Of a stretch of 64,000 bases of DNA, positions 34,103-43,444 are shown one piece after another. The notes beneath the pieces are model-generated. The model saw only the letters and a program-made list of their open reading frames with translations, was not told the DNA's origin and did not search any database. This DNA is from Pseudoduganella armeniaca (GTDB lineage: Bacteria; Pseudomonadota; Gammaproteobacteria; Burkholderiales; Burkholderiaceae_D), in NCBI RefSeq assembly GCF_003028855.1, contig NZ_CP028324.1, forward strand, positions 1,116,001 through 1,180,000. Direction: 5' to 3'. The first letter of the stretch is position 1. Each line of letters opens with the position of its first letter. The translations under genes were made by a program, and so were the position numbers.

Positions 34103-34179
34103 GGTTTCCTTCAATTCGAATACGGGGGCTAATGCGCCAGTGTAGCCGAGATTGAAAGATGTTTTAACAAGCAGCAGTG

Positions 34180-35337
34180 TCAGTGCGGGCGGGTGAGCGC
34201 ACGCAGGCGCTCCAGCTTGGCCGAGTACAGCGCGCGGTCGGTGCTGGTGGTGCTGCCGGCCATGGCCCGGGCCAGGTGCTCGTCGGCCGCGCGCATGTCG
34301 CCCAGCTGGGCCGCGGCCTGGGCCAGCCAGAAGTGGAATTCCGCGTGGTAGGGATCGCGCCGCAGCTCGCGCTCGAACAGGCGCCGCGCGCGCGCGTAGT
34401 CGCCGGCCGCCATGGCCTGGCGCCCCAGGTCGAAGTCGTGGAACGGCGCCGGCTGCGCCGCCTGCAGCGTGGCCAGGCGCGCCTGCACGGGCGCCGCGTC
34501 GCCAGGCCGGCCCGCGCCCTGCAGCAGCTGCACGAGGTTCGACAGCATCATCGTGTTGTCCGGCTCGCGCTGCAGGGCGTGGCGCAGCGCCGCTTCGGCC
34601 AGCGCATGGTCGCCGTGGCGCTGGTAGACGATCGCCAGCGTGTTATAGGCGTGCAGCAGGCCGGGCGCGGCGGCGATGGCCTGCTTGGTCCACCAGTAGG
34701 CGTCATTGATGTCGCCGCGCGCCAGCGCCTCGGCCGCGCGGTTGTTCATGAACATGGCGGTGACCGTGGCGCGGTCGATCCGTTCGGCGCGGCGCAGGCT
34801 GGCCGCGTCCGGCGGCATGAAGTCGACCAGCTGCCAGGCGCCGGTGTCGTACAGCGGCAAGCCCTCGCCCGACTCACGCCCCAGCAGCAGGTTGACGTGC
34901 CCCACGTTGAAATACAGGCTGCCGTTGCGGGTCCAGGCGTCCGCCGTCGGTACGCTCTGGAACACCACGGGAATACCGGCTTCCTCGGCCAGCGCCGCCG
35001 TCATGATGACGAGCGACAGGCAGTTGGCGTGGCGCGCCGCGAAGGCCTCGGCGGCCGTGCGCGTGATGGCGGCGTCATATTCGAGCTTCAGGTCGTCGCG
35101 TCGGTACAGCGCATCGATCAGCGCCTGGCGCGCCGCCTTGCCATGCCGGTTTTGCCGCACCTCGGCCGCGTAGGCGCGCATGGCCGGCGAGGGCGCGTGG
35201 ATCGCGGCCGCGTCCAGTACCTGGCGGGGCGCCTGGAACAGGCTGTCGTCGAACAGGCGTACCGGGGCTGGCGCGATGCGCACGTCGGCGCAAGCGCTCA
35301 GCAGGACAGCAATCAATAGTAGTGCCAGCCGCCGCAT
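34180..35337 (-). CDS. Lipoprotein with transglutaminase-like triad and TPR repeats (copy 2)
   Basis: This 385-residue paralogue of the protein at 30829 has a lipobox VLLSAC (Cys16), the triad Cys106 (ANCLSLVIMTAALA), His147 (VGHVNLLLG) and Asp172 (LVDFMPP), and C-terminal TPR-like repeats ending RRDPYHAEFHFWLAQ. The catalytic positions and the intervening spacing are kept, while much else has diverged, which suggests selection on the putative active site. It lies 77 bp upstream of the CocE-type hydrolase. Function is unknown; see copy 1. Confidence 0.72.
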   Translation of the reverse strand: MRRLALLLIAVLLSACADVRIAPAPVRLFDDSLFQAPRQVLDAAAIHAPSPAMRAYAAEVRQNRHGKAARQALIDALYRRDDLKLEYDAAITRTAAEAFAARHANCLSLVIMTAALAEEAGIPVVFQSVPTADAWTRNGSLYFNVGHVNLLLGRESGEGLPLYDTGAWQLVDFMPPDAASLRRAERIDRATVTAMFMNNRAAEALARGDINDAYWWTKQAIAAAPGLLHAYNTLAIVYQRHGDHALAEAALRHALQREPDNTMMLSNLVQLLQGAGRPGDAAPVQARLATLQAAQPAPFHDFDLGRQAMAAGDYARARRLFERELRRDPYHAEFHFWLAQAAAQLGDMRAADEHLARAMAGSTTSTDRALYSAKLERLRALTRPH

Positions 35338-35419
35338 TGTGGCCCCCGTGAAGAGATGCGGCCAGTATCGCCCTGCGAGGCGGGGCTGTCAAAGACCTGC
35401 CATGTGCTGGCGCAGCAAA

Positions 35420-36577
35420 TCAGCCGGCGTGGCGCTCGGCGACCGTGACGTCGGTAATGCCCAGCGTGGCCAGGGCATCGCGCACGTCGTCCACTTCCAC
35501 CTGCAGGTCGCTGCCCAGGTCGAACGGCCGGTCGCCGCTGGCCAGCACGCGCTCGCCCGCCTGCAGCTGCACGCGCAGCACCATCTCGCCATCGACGTCG
35601 GCCGGGGCGATGACGGCGGCCGCCGGCCCGCCGTGCGCGGCCAGGGCCTGGCCCAGCGTGGCCATCAGCGCCAGCATCGCCTGTTCGGCCATGCCTTGCT
35701 GGCGCGCGCCGAAGAACAGGTCCTGGTAAAGGAAGTTCAGGCGCAGCGCGCGCTCGCGCGGCGCCAGGCAGCGCGCCACCAGCGGCGCGGCAGCCTCGGT
35801 CCACTGCCGGTAGCGCGCCATGCGCGCGTCGAACCAGGCTTGCGCGCCTGCCTCGTCGTCCGGCACCTGGTAGAACGGGTCGTCGGCCCGCTTGAGCGAG
35901 AAGCCCACCAGGAAGCGCAGTTCGACGGCCTCGTCGTCCGGCCCGAACGTGGCGGCGGACCAGCCCGTGATGCTGCGCTGCAGGGCGGGCGCTTCCGCGA
36001 CCTTCTTGTCGGTCAGCGCACTGGCGGCCTCGCGTGCCATCGCGTGCAATTGACTGTAGGTGATGCGGCTGGCCTCGACGGCGTCGTAGGCATGGCGCAC
36101 GATGACGAGCTTAGCCCGTTCGCTTTCCAGGCCGCCGCTGCGCAGGCTGGCCAGCAGGGCCTCGTACGCTGCCTCGTCCTGGAAGCCCTCGGCTTCGACC
36201 AGGCCGCCCTGGCTGTGCACGAACACGGGAATGGCAAAGGCGTCGATTTCCTGTGCGGGAGCGCCCTCGCGGCGCAGCGCGACGCTGGCGGCGGCCTCCT
36301 CCACGGTGGCGCGCAGCAACTGGTAGGCGCCCACGTCCTCGTGGCTGGCCTGGTCGATGGCGCCGTACAGGATGTCATCCTTCTGTTGCGCCAGGTAGCG
36401 CCGTACCAGGCGGTTGAGCTCCGCCTCCTTGTGCGCCAGCTCGTCGCCCAGCGCGTCCGCCTCCTCCTGCTCGGCCAGTTCGAGCGCGAGGCCGCACAGG
36501 GCGGCCATCAGCACTTCTTCCTTTTCCTCGGGCGGCGTGGCGGTCTTGCGGGGGACGGGGCGTTTATTCTTGGGCAT
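35420..36577 (-). CDS. Hypothetical protein, possibly DUF2863-type
   Basis: This 385-residue cytosolic protein has no signal peptide. The N-terminal 60 residues are highly charged (MPKNKRPVPRKTATPPEEKEEV begins with a basic stretch, then an acidic helix). The rest alternates helices and strands with conserved-looking ELRFLVGFSLKRADDPFY and ALRLNFLYQDLFFGARQQG. The style resembles DUF2863 proteins of Burkholderiales, but I cannot confirm it. The function is unknown. It is on the same strand as the HDOD gene upstream, 70 bp away. Confidence 0.6.
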   Translation of the reverse strand: MPKNKRPVPRKTATPPEEKEEVLMAALCGLALELAEQEEADALGDELAHKEAELNRLVRRYLAQQKDDILYGAIDQASHEDVGAYQLLRATVEEAAASVALRREGAPAQEIDAFAIPVFVHSQGGLVEAEGFQDEAAYEALLASLRSGGLESERAKLVIVRHAYDAVEASRITYSQLHAMAREAASALTDKKVAEAPALQRSITGWSAATFGPDDEAVELRFLVGFSLKRADDPFYQVPDDEAGAQAWFDARMARYRQWTEAAAPLVARCLAPRERALRLNFLYQDLFFGARQQGMAEQAMLALMATLGQALAAHGGPAAAVIAPADVDGEMVLRVQLQAGERVLASGDRPFDLGSDLQVEVDDVRDALATLGITDVTVAERHAG

Positions 36578-36647
36578 GGGCGGATTGCTGCACGGCGCGG
36601 CGCTGGTGGATCGTGGCGCCGATTCTACCCGATGGGAACACGCCGGT

Positions 36648-37514
36648 TCAGTGTTCGTTGTGGAAGGTCTCGTGCAGCTCGTCGAGCAGGTCTTCGGCTT
36701 CGTCGACTTCCAGGCCGAGATGGCGGCACGCGGGTTCGCCCCCCTTGTCCCATTCCAGCGAGGCGCCGTTGCCGTGGTAGCGGACGATGCCGCGCTCGGC
36801 CAGCACGGAGGCGGCGACGAGCGAGCGGATGGCGTCGTCGGTGGACTCGTCGTCCAGCACCGCGTAGTCGTGGTGGTGCAGGATTGCCCACGAGACGTCC
36901 GGCGACAGGCCCCAGTTGCGCGCCAGCAGGCAGCCGATCGCGGCGTGGTTGGTGGCGTGGCGGTCGTCCTCGATGGCGGTGAACGAGCGCTGGCCGTCGC
37001 TCGACGCGATGGCCAGCGTGTCGGCATAGTCGGCGAAGCGGTCCAGCAGCAGCGGCACGCCGATGTCGCAGAACAGGCCGAAGGTATGCGAGATGTCGGG
37101 CGGGGCGATGCGCAGCCGGCGCGAGATGAACACGAGGGCCTGGGCGCGCCGCGCCGAGGTGTCCCAGAACTGGTTCAAGGCACCGTCCTTGCCGTCGATG
37201 GCCTGGCGCGCCAGCAGGCCGGTGAGCAGGGCCGCGCACTGGTTGATGCCAAGGAAGTTGATGGCCTGCTCGACCGACTTGGCCTTGCGGGTGGCGCCGA
37301 AGAACGGCGAGTTGGCCAGTTTCAGCAGCGCGCCGGACATGCCGACGTCGTTGCCGATGATGCGGGCGATACGGCGCGGCGACGGGTCTTCCTCCGCCAG
37401 TTCGCGCTGCAGGTCTACCAGCAGGCTGGGACGAGGCGGAATGCGGATGGAACGCAGCAGGGCATCCTCGACGGAGGATTCCTGGGCGATGGGGCGGGCG
37501 GCGGCTGTTGGCAT
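36648..37514 (-). CDS. HDOD-domain signalling protein
   Basis: The 288-residue protein has an HDOD domain across about residues 25-225: ISRR-like helices, GNDVGMSGALLKLANSPFFG, SVEQAINFLGINQC, and ATNHAAIGCLLARNWGL with WAILHHHDY. HDOD domains are catalytically inactive HD relatives found in proteins that sense stress or control motility and cyclic-di-GMP signalling. No output domain is fused here. It is divergent from the alkyladenine glycosylase gene. Confidence 0.86.
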   Translation of the reverse strand: MPTAAARPIAQESSVEDALLRSIRIPPRPSLLVDLQRELAEEDPSPRRIARIIGNDVGMSGALLKLANSPFFGATRKAKSVEQAINFLGINQCAALLTGLLARQAIDGKDGALNQFWDTSARRAQALVFISRRLRIAPPDISHTFGLFCDIGVPLLLDRFADYADTLAIASSDGQRSFTAIEDDRHATNHAAIGCLLARNWGLSPDVSWAILHHHDYAVLDDESTDDAIRSLVAASVLAERGIVRYHGNGASLEWDKGGEPACRHLGLEVDEAEDLLDELHETFHNEH

Positions 37515-37743
37515 GATGGTTTGTCAGGGACTGCGTTGCCGACATTATCGCCTGTTTCGCTACGGCAAGAGCAGTCCGGCCCGCAAAAATCTTCGAATTT
37601 TGTGTCTATTTTTGCCCATCTGCACGCTTTTGATGGCGAAATGACAGCCACGCTTAGCAAGCTGGCAAATAAGGCATAGCAATAAGTCAGCGGCCGGGGC
37701 CACCCGGGCGCGCCGTCCCGCAGCGCCACGCTACAATCCGGCC

Positions 37744-38313
37744 ATGTCTACTCTGCTGGCAGGAATTGATTTCGATGCACCATCCGAGGAGGTGGCCCGT
37801 TTGTTGATCGGCGTGACGTTGCTGGTCGACGGCGTTGGCGGGCGCATCGTCGAAACGGAAGCCTATGACCGGGAAGACCCGGCCTCGCACGCCTTTTCCG
37901 GCCCCACCGCGCGCAACGCGTCGATGTTCGGCCCGGCCGCGCACAGCTACGTCTACCGCTCGTACGGCATCCACTGGTGCCTGAATTTCGTCTGCCGCGA
38001 GGCGGGCCATGGCGCCGGGGTGCTGATCCGCGCCATCGAACCGGTGCTGGGGCTGGACACGATGCGCGCCCGGCGCGGCCTGATCGAGGCGAAGCTGCTG
38101 TGCTCCGGTCCGGGCCGGGTATGCCAGGCGCTCGCCGTCACGCGCGAGCACAACGGCCTGTCGCTGGCGGCGGCGCCGTTCGAGCTGCTGCCGCGCGAGG
38201 GCGAGGTCGACATCGTCGCCGGCCCGCGCATCGGCATCTCGAAGGCGATGGACGTGCCGTGGCGCTTCGGCCTGCGCGGCTCGCCGCATCTGAGCAAGCC
38301 ATTCAGAACGTAG
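37744..38313 (+). CDS. Alkyladenine (3-methyladenine) DNA glycosylase, MPG/AAG family
   Basis: The 189-residue monofunctional glycosylase has ARLLIGVTLLVDGVGGRIVETEAY with the catalytic Glu, DPASHAFSGPTARNASMFGP, and AHSYVYRSYGIHWCLNFVC, the family's base-flipping Tyr region. It should excise alkylated purines and hypoxanthine to start base excision repair. It ends in a TAG whose last G is the first base of the palindrome at 38313, so its C-terminus abuts that repeat exactly. Confidence 0.93.
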   Translation: MSTLLAGIDFDAPSEEVARLLIGVTLLVDGVGGRIVETEAYDREDPASHAFSGPTARNASMFGPAAHSYVYRSYGIHWCLNFVCREAGHGAGVLIRAIEPVLGLDTMRARRGLIEAKLLCSGPGRVCQALAVTREHNGLSLAAAPFELLPREGEVDIVAGPRIGISKAMDVPWRFGLRGSPHLSKPFRT

Positions 38314-38339
38314 GGGTCAGACCCGCCGGGTCTGACCCC
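38313..38339. repeat. GGGGTCAGACC-type palindrome overlapping two gene ends
   Basis: The 27-bp hairpin has 12-bp perfect arms and a GCC loop. It provides the last base of the glycosylase stop codon and encodes the last six residues (GQTRRV) and stop of the convergent chemotaxis gene. The following CAGCCCTT...GTTGG matches the flank of the element at 18484. Confidence 0.93.
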
Positions 38340-40020
38340 AGCCCTTCGTTGTTGGCAAATCGTCCTCCACCTCGGCCAGTGGCAGCTGGCGCAAGCCGCG
38401 CAGCGGACTGTCCGGCGCCCGGCGCTCGACCGCGACATCATGGTCCTGCTCCGACTCCTTCGCGACCGCCTCCACCGCGTCGAACTCGAACACCGCTACC
38501 GCCCGCGACAGGTTGACCGCCTGGTCCTGCAGGCTCTCGGCAGCGGCAGCCGCCTGTTCGACCAGCGCCGCGTTCTGCTGCGTGACGTCGTCGATCTGGC
38601 CGACCGCCGCGTTCACTTCCGAGATGCCCTGGGCCTGTTCGGCGCTGGCGGCGCTGATGCGTTCGATGATCTGGTTCACCTGCCGCACCGAGCCGACGAT
38701 GTCGCCCATGCTGCTGCCGGCCAGGCTGACGGAGGCCGCGCCGTTGTCGATCGTCGCGACGGAGGCGGCGATCAGCTCCTTGATCTCCTTGGCGGCGGCG
38801 GCCGAGCGCTGCGCCAGCGTGCGCACCTCGGAAGCGACGACGGCGAAGCCGCGCCCCTGTTCGCCCGCCCGTGCCGCTTCCACCGCCGCGTTCAGCGCCA
38901 GGATATTGGTCTGGAACGAAATGCTGTCGATCACGCCGATGATCTCGACAATCTTGCGCGAGCTGGCGCGGATCGACTCCATCGTCGTCACCGCCTGGGC
39001 GACGGCGTCGCCGCCTTTCTGCGCCAGGGTCGTCGCCGTCGCCGCTAGCCGGCAGGCTTCGCGGGCGTTGTCGGCGTTCTGGCGCACGGCCGTCGTCAGG
39101 CTCTCCATCGCGCTGGCGGTTTCCTCCAGCGAGCCGGCCTGGCGTTCGGTGCGGTTGGACAGGTCCAGGTTGCCGCTGGCGATTTCATGCGAAGCCGTGT
39201 CGATCGACTGCACGGCGCCGCGGATCGTGCGCAGGGTCTGGCCGAGGTTGGCGATGCTCTGGTCCAGCACCCGCGCCGTCTGGGCGATTTCGTCCTTGCC
39301 GTCGTTGGCCCTGCCGCTGGTGAGACGACCCGCCGCGAGGCTGCGCACCACGTCGGCAATGGCGCGGATATCGCGCAGCAGCACGGCGCGCACCCGCATC
39401 GACACCAGCAGGGAGAGCGCGACCGACAGCACGCACAGCACCGTCATCGTCACGCGCAACTGGTGGAAGTCGGCGACCGCGCTGGCGTAGGCCGTCTCGC
39501 TGAGCGATTTTTCCAGCGCCGACTGGCGGCCCAGCGCTTCGTCCAGCTTGACGAACTGCGCCTCCGCCTTTTGCATCGAATTGGTGGCGATGGCCTGGTC
39601 CATCTGCGCCATCTCGATGGTTTCCAGCACGCCCTTGCGGTAGGCCGCCAGCGCCGCCGCCGAGGCGTCGGCCAGCTTGCGCTCCTCCGGCGTGGAGACC
39701 TGGGCCAGTTTGCGCAGTTGCTGCTCGATGCCCTGGTGGCGGCTGTGGATCTGCGCCGTCAGCGCATCGAGCCGGTTCTTCGCGAAGCTGCCGTTGACCC
39801 AGGCCAGCAGCTGGTAGATATTGGCGTGGACGAAGCGGGCGTCGCCCGCCACGTCGGCCACGGCTTTCAGGCGCGCGGCGCGCACCTGCACGAGGTTTTC
39901 CATCGAGGCGTTCTGGCGCACCATGCCGTACCACGCGCAGGCCGTGATGGCCACCAGCAGGATCAGCACGACGCCTGGCGCCAGCAGCAGTTTGGGTCCG
40001 ATTCGTAATTTGTTCAGCAT
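38317..40020 (-). CDS. Methyl-accepting chemotaxis protein
   Basis: The 567-residue receptor has two membrane helices (about residues 12-33 and 188-208) around a four-helix-bundle periplasmic sensor, a HAMP domain (about 210-265) and a cytoplasmic signalling hairpin with the conserved tip region around [20 protein letters not shown]. It signals to CheA/CheW. The C-terminal GQTRRV is encoded by an intergenic palindrome and has no CheR-docking look. A secreted Cache protein is encoded 83 bp upstream on the same strand and may bind the ligand. Confidence 0.94.
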   Translation of the reverse strand: MLNKLRIGPKLLLAPGVVLILLVAITACAWYGMVRQNASMENLVQVRAARLKAVADVAGDARFVHANIYQLLAWVNGSFAKNRLDALTAQIHSRHQGIEQQLRKLAQVSTPEERKLADASAAALAAYRKGVLETIEMAQMDQAIATNSMQKAEAQFVKLDEALGRQSALEKSLSETAYASAVADFHQLRVTMTVLCVLSVALSLLVSMRVRAVLLRDIRAIADVVRSLAAGRLTSGRANDGKDEIAQTARVLDQSIANLGQTLRTIRGAVQSIDTASHEIASGNLDLSNRTERQAGSLEETASAMESLTTAVRQNADNAREACRLAATATTLAQKGGDAVAQAVTTMESIRASSRKIVEIIGVIDSISFQTNILALNAAVEAARAGEQGRGFAVVASEVRTLAQRSAAAAKEIKELIAASVATIDNGAASVSLAGSSMGDIVGSVRQVNQIIERISAASAEQAQGISEVNAAVGQIDDVTQQNAALVEQAAAAAESLQDQAVNLSRAVAVFEFDAVEAVAKESEQDHDVAVERRAPDSPLRGLRQLPLAEVEDDLPTTKGWGQTRRV

Positions 40021-40103
40021 GACGACTCCGCCAGAGCTAGTGGTTACTTTTTAAAGCGAGGCCGCGCCGGTCGTACCGGCGCGGCAAGGATATTTCTAAG
40101 GGT

Positions 40104-40556
40104 TTATTTCTTGTAAATGCCCGCTTCCAGCACGACGTCATTGACGCGCAGGATGTAGGTGGTCTTCGGTTCGATCTTGCCGCTCACGGGATTCTTGTAC
40201 ATGTAGTCCACCCAGCCCTTGCCGCTCTTCGCGGCCAGCTCGATGATCTCGCGGCGGTACTTCTTGCCGCTGGGGTCCGGCACGTCCGTCAGGTCCTTGC
40301 CGACGATGGACGGGTTGATCGGATGGGCCAGCACGATGCCCGTCTTCAGGTCGCGCATGTCGACGTACAGTTCGCCCTGCACGAAGTCCGGGTCCTTGGC
40401 GGACAGCTTTTTCATCAGCTCGTCCTTGCCGTGTGCCTTCATGAAGGCGGCGCCCCGTTCGGCCATCGCGATGGCGTCCTTCTCGGTCGGTTCGGTGGTC
40501 GCGAAGGCGCTTGCCATCGCCAGGCAGGCCAGGCTGCCGATCAGCATCTGTTTCAT
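40104..40556 (-). CDS. Secreted single Cache-domain protein
   Basis: The 150-residue protein has a signal peptide (MKQMLIGSLACLAMASAFA) and one small Cache domain: DFVQGELYVDMRDLKTGIVLAHPINPSIVGKDL, then GWVDYMYKNPVSGKIEPKTTYI, typical of periplasmic small-ligand sensors. Because no transmembrane or output domain is present, it may work as a soluble binding protein for the chemotaxis receptor encoded just downstream. GGGACACTCC-like purines precede the ATG. Confidence 0.85.
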   Translation of the reverse strand: MKQMLIGSLACLAMASAFATTEPTEKDAIAMAERGAAFMKAHGKDELMKKLSAKDPDFVQGELYVDMRDLKTGIVLAHPINPSIVGKDLTDVPDPSGKKYRREIIELAAKSGKGWVDYMYKNPVSGKIEPKTTYILRVNDVVLEAGIYKK

Positions 40557-40746
40557 TTGGAGTGTCCCTGGTAAAAGGAGGTTTCTGGAGTTGCCAGGAG
40601 TAATTTACGCGCCTGATGCCGGCGGGCAATTGAGCAAACGCAAACCGGCGGAGGTTTCCGTGCGGATATTGAGTTCAGGCAACGTCGACTTGTTGCCGCT
40701 GCATACGATGGGAGTTTCCCAGTCCCGTCCAGTCAGGAGAAACACG

Positions 40747-42129
40747 ATGTCGAATCCGAAATTCAAGCCGTACACGCGCCAGAGCATTCGCCAGGCGCGC
40801 CAATGGCAGTGGTTACCGCCGGACCAGCAAGAAGCGGTGCAGGTGGTGTCGCACGTGATGCCGTTCCGCACCAACGAATACGTGATGGAGCAGTTGATCG
40901 ACTGGAGCCGTGTGCCGGACGATCCGATCTACCGGCTGACGTTCCCGCACCGCGACATGCTGCCCATCGAGGAGTACCGCACCCTGCGCGACCTGGTGAT
41001 GGTCAAGCAGGACGATGCCGCGATCGCCGCCTACGTGCACCAGATCCGCATGCGCATGAATCCCCATCCGGCCGGCCAGATGACGCACAACGTGCCGCGC
41101 GTGAACGACGCGCCGCTGCGCGGCCTGCAGCACAAATACAACGAAACGGTGCTGTTCTTCCCCAGCTCCGGCCAGACCTGCCACGCCTACTGCACGTTCT
41201 GCTTCCGCTGGCCGCAGTTCGTCGGCATGGAAGACATGAAGTTCGACGCGAAGGAGACCGGCGAACTGGTGTCCTACCTGAAGAACCACAAGGAAGTGAC
41301 GGACGTGCTGATCACGGGTGGCGACCCGATGATCATGAACACTCGCTCGCTGGCCGACTTCATCGAGCCGCTGCTGGCGCCGGAGCTGGAGCACATCCAG
41401 AACATCCGCATCGGCACCAAGTCCGTGGCATATTGGCCACAGCGCTTCGTCACCGACCGCGACGCGGACGACCTGCTGCGCCTGTTCGAGAAGGTGGTCG
41501 CCGCGGGCAAGAACATGGCGATCATGGGCCACTACAACCATGCGGTGGAGCTGCGCCAGGATATCGCGCAGAAGGCCGTCAAGCGCATCGTCGGCACCGG
41601 CGCCACCTTGCGCATGCAGGGCCCTTTGATCCGGCACATCAACGAGGACCCGCACAGCTGGGCCGAGCTGTGGCGCACCGGCGTGCGCCTGGGTGCGATC
41701 CCGTACTACATGTTCGTCGAGCGCGATACCGGTCCGCGCGAGTATTTCCAGCTGCCGCTGGCGCGCGCGCACGAGATCTTCCAGCAGGCCTACCAGATGG
41801 TGTCCGGCCTGGCGCGCACGGTGCGCGGTCCGTCGATGAGCGCCTTCCCCGGCAAGGTCGTCATCGATGGCGTGGCCAATATCGCCGGCGAGAAAGTGTT
41901 CGCGCTGCAGTTCCTGCAGGCGCGTAATCCCGACTGGGTGCGCAAGCCGTTCTATGCCAAGTACGATCCGGAGGCGACGTGGCTCGATCACCTGAAGCCC
42001 GCGTTCGGGCAGGAGCGCTTCTTCTTCGAGACGGAAGGCCAGCCCCACCATGTCGCACCGGTGGAGCGCAAGGTGATCCCGATCGGGTCCGCGCGCGAGG
42101 GCTGCACGCATCACAGCAACGCCGCATAA
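40747..42129 (+). CDS. KamA-family radical SAM protein
   Basis: The 460-residue protein binds a 4Fe-4S cluster through Cys145-x3-Cys149-x2-Cys152 (CHAYCTFC) and carries the following radical SAM glycine strand LITGGDP. The closest family is lysine 2,3-aminomutase (KamA), but the PGGGGK motif that binds pyridoxal phosphate there is not visible; FPGKVVIDG stands in that region. It may be a related aminomutase or a different radical enzyme. ATG at 40747 starts a complete protein. An MFS transporter follows after three bases. Confidence 0.83.
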   Translation: MSNPKFKPYTRQSIRQARQWQWLPPDQQEAVQVVSHVMPFRTNEYVMEQLIDWSRVPDDPIYRLTFPHRDMLPIEEYRTLRDLVMVKQDDAAIAAYVHQIRMRMNPHPAGQMTHNVPRVNDAPLRGLQHKYNETVLFFPSSGQTCHAYCTFCFRWPQFVGMEDMKFDAKETGELVSYLKNHKEVTDVLITGGDPMIMNTRSLADFIEPLLAPELEHIQNIRIGTKSVAYWPQRFVTDRDADDLLRLFEKVVAAGKNMAIMGHYNHAVELRQDIAQKAVKRIVGTGATLRMQGPLIRHINEDPHSWAELWRTGVRLGAIPYYMFVERDTGPREYFQLPLARAHEIFQQAYQMVSGLARTVRGPSMSAFPGKVVIDGVANIAGEKVFALQFLQARNPDWVRKPFYAKYDPEATWLDHLKPAFGQERFFFETEGQPHHVAPVERKVIPIGSAREGCTHHSNAA

Positions 42130-42132
42130 GCC

Positions 42133-43418
42133 ATGAGCGGCTCGAGCGCAGTGTGGCGCGGCCGCCAGCACGTGCCTGGCCAGCTGTCCGGCCTGGCCGT
42201 GCTGTGCCTCGTATTCATCCCTTACGCACTGGGGCATTACTTGTCATGCCTGCTGCGCACCGTGAACGCGCTGCTGGCGCCGCAGCTGATGGGGCGGCCG
42301 CGCTGACGCCGGCCGAACTGGGGCTGCTGACGAGCGCGTATTTCCTTGCGTTCGCGGTCGCGCAGCTGCCGGTCGGGCTGGCGCTGGACCGCTACGGACC
42401 GCGCCGCGTGCAGTTCGCCATGCTGCTGCTGGCCGCCTTCGGCACGCTGGCGTTCGCCGGCGGCAGCACGTTCGGCCAGATGCTGGCCGCGCGTACGCTG
42501 ATGGGGCTTGGCTTGGCAGGCTGCTTCATGGCGGCCGTGAAAGCCGTGTCGACCTGGATCGCGCCGACCCGGCTACCGTCGGTGCAGGGCTACCTGATCG
42601 CGGCCGGTGGCCTGGGGGCCGCGTCGGCCACCTTGCCCGTGCGCCTGTTCCTGCAGTTCGCCGACTGGCGCTGGCTGTTCGTGTGCCTGGCGCTGGCCTG
42701 CGCCGCGGTGGGTCTCCTGATCCTGCTGCTGGCGCCGACGCCGCCGGCCGTGGCCAGCAAGCGCTTCGACATGCGGGTGCTGGCGGACGTGTACCGTAAT
42801 CCCGCCTTCCGCGAGACGGCGGGGCTGGTGCTGATCCCGCACACGATCTTTTTCGGCGTGCAGGGACTGTGGATTGGCCGCTGGCTGACCGAGGTGGGCC
42901 GCTTTCCCGAGCAGAGCGTGGCGTGGCTGCTATACCTGGGCATGGCGGCCGTGATCTTCGGCGCCATCTCGGTCGGGATGGTCACGGAGTGGGCGGCGCG
43001 GCGCGGCATCGACGCGATCACGGTCGCCGCCGCCGGCGTCGCGCTGTTCGTCGCGGTGCAGATCGGCATCGTGCTGGGCTGGCGGCCCGGCATGGCGCAG
43101 CTGTCGGTGCTGTTCACGCTGGTGGGCACGATCACCGGCATCGAATACACGATCGTCGCGCAGGCGATGCCGCCGGCGTTGACGGGACGCGCGTCGACCT
43201 GCCTGAACCTGCTGATTTTCACCGGCGCCTTCCTGGTGCAAGCGGGCTTCGGCCAGGTGCTGGGACTCTGGCAGCCGGATGCCGCCAACCACTATCCCGC
43301 CGCCGCCTACCAGGCCGCGTTCGGGGTGCTCGTGCTGCTGCAGCTGCCAGGCCTAGCTTGGTTCGCGTGGCGTCGCCGCAGGGCCCTGCCGCGGAACACT
43401 GTAGAATCTGCGTTTTGA
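42133..43418 (+). pseudogene. MFS transporter interrupted by a -1 frameshift
   Basis: The first 54 codons, from ATG at 42133, encode the first membrane helix (LAVLCLVFIPYALGHYLSCL) and LLRTVNALLAPQLMG, then stop. The remainder, from AAALTPAELGLLTSAYFLAF, continues in another frame to 43418 with the MFS signature GLALDRYGPRRVQFAM. One extra G in the G4 run at 42291-42294 would give a normal protein of about 428 residues. It follows the KamA-like gene by three bases, so it may transport that enzyme's substrate or product. A sequencing error is quite possible. Confidence 0.82.
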
Positions 43419-43444
43419 CAGATGCAGTGACTGCAGGAGAAAGA

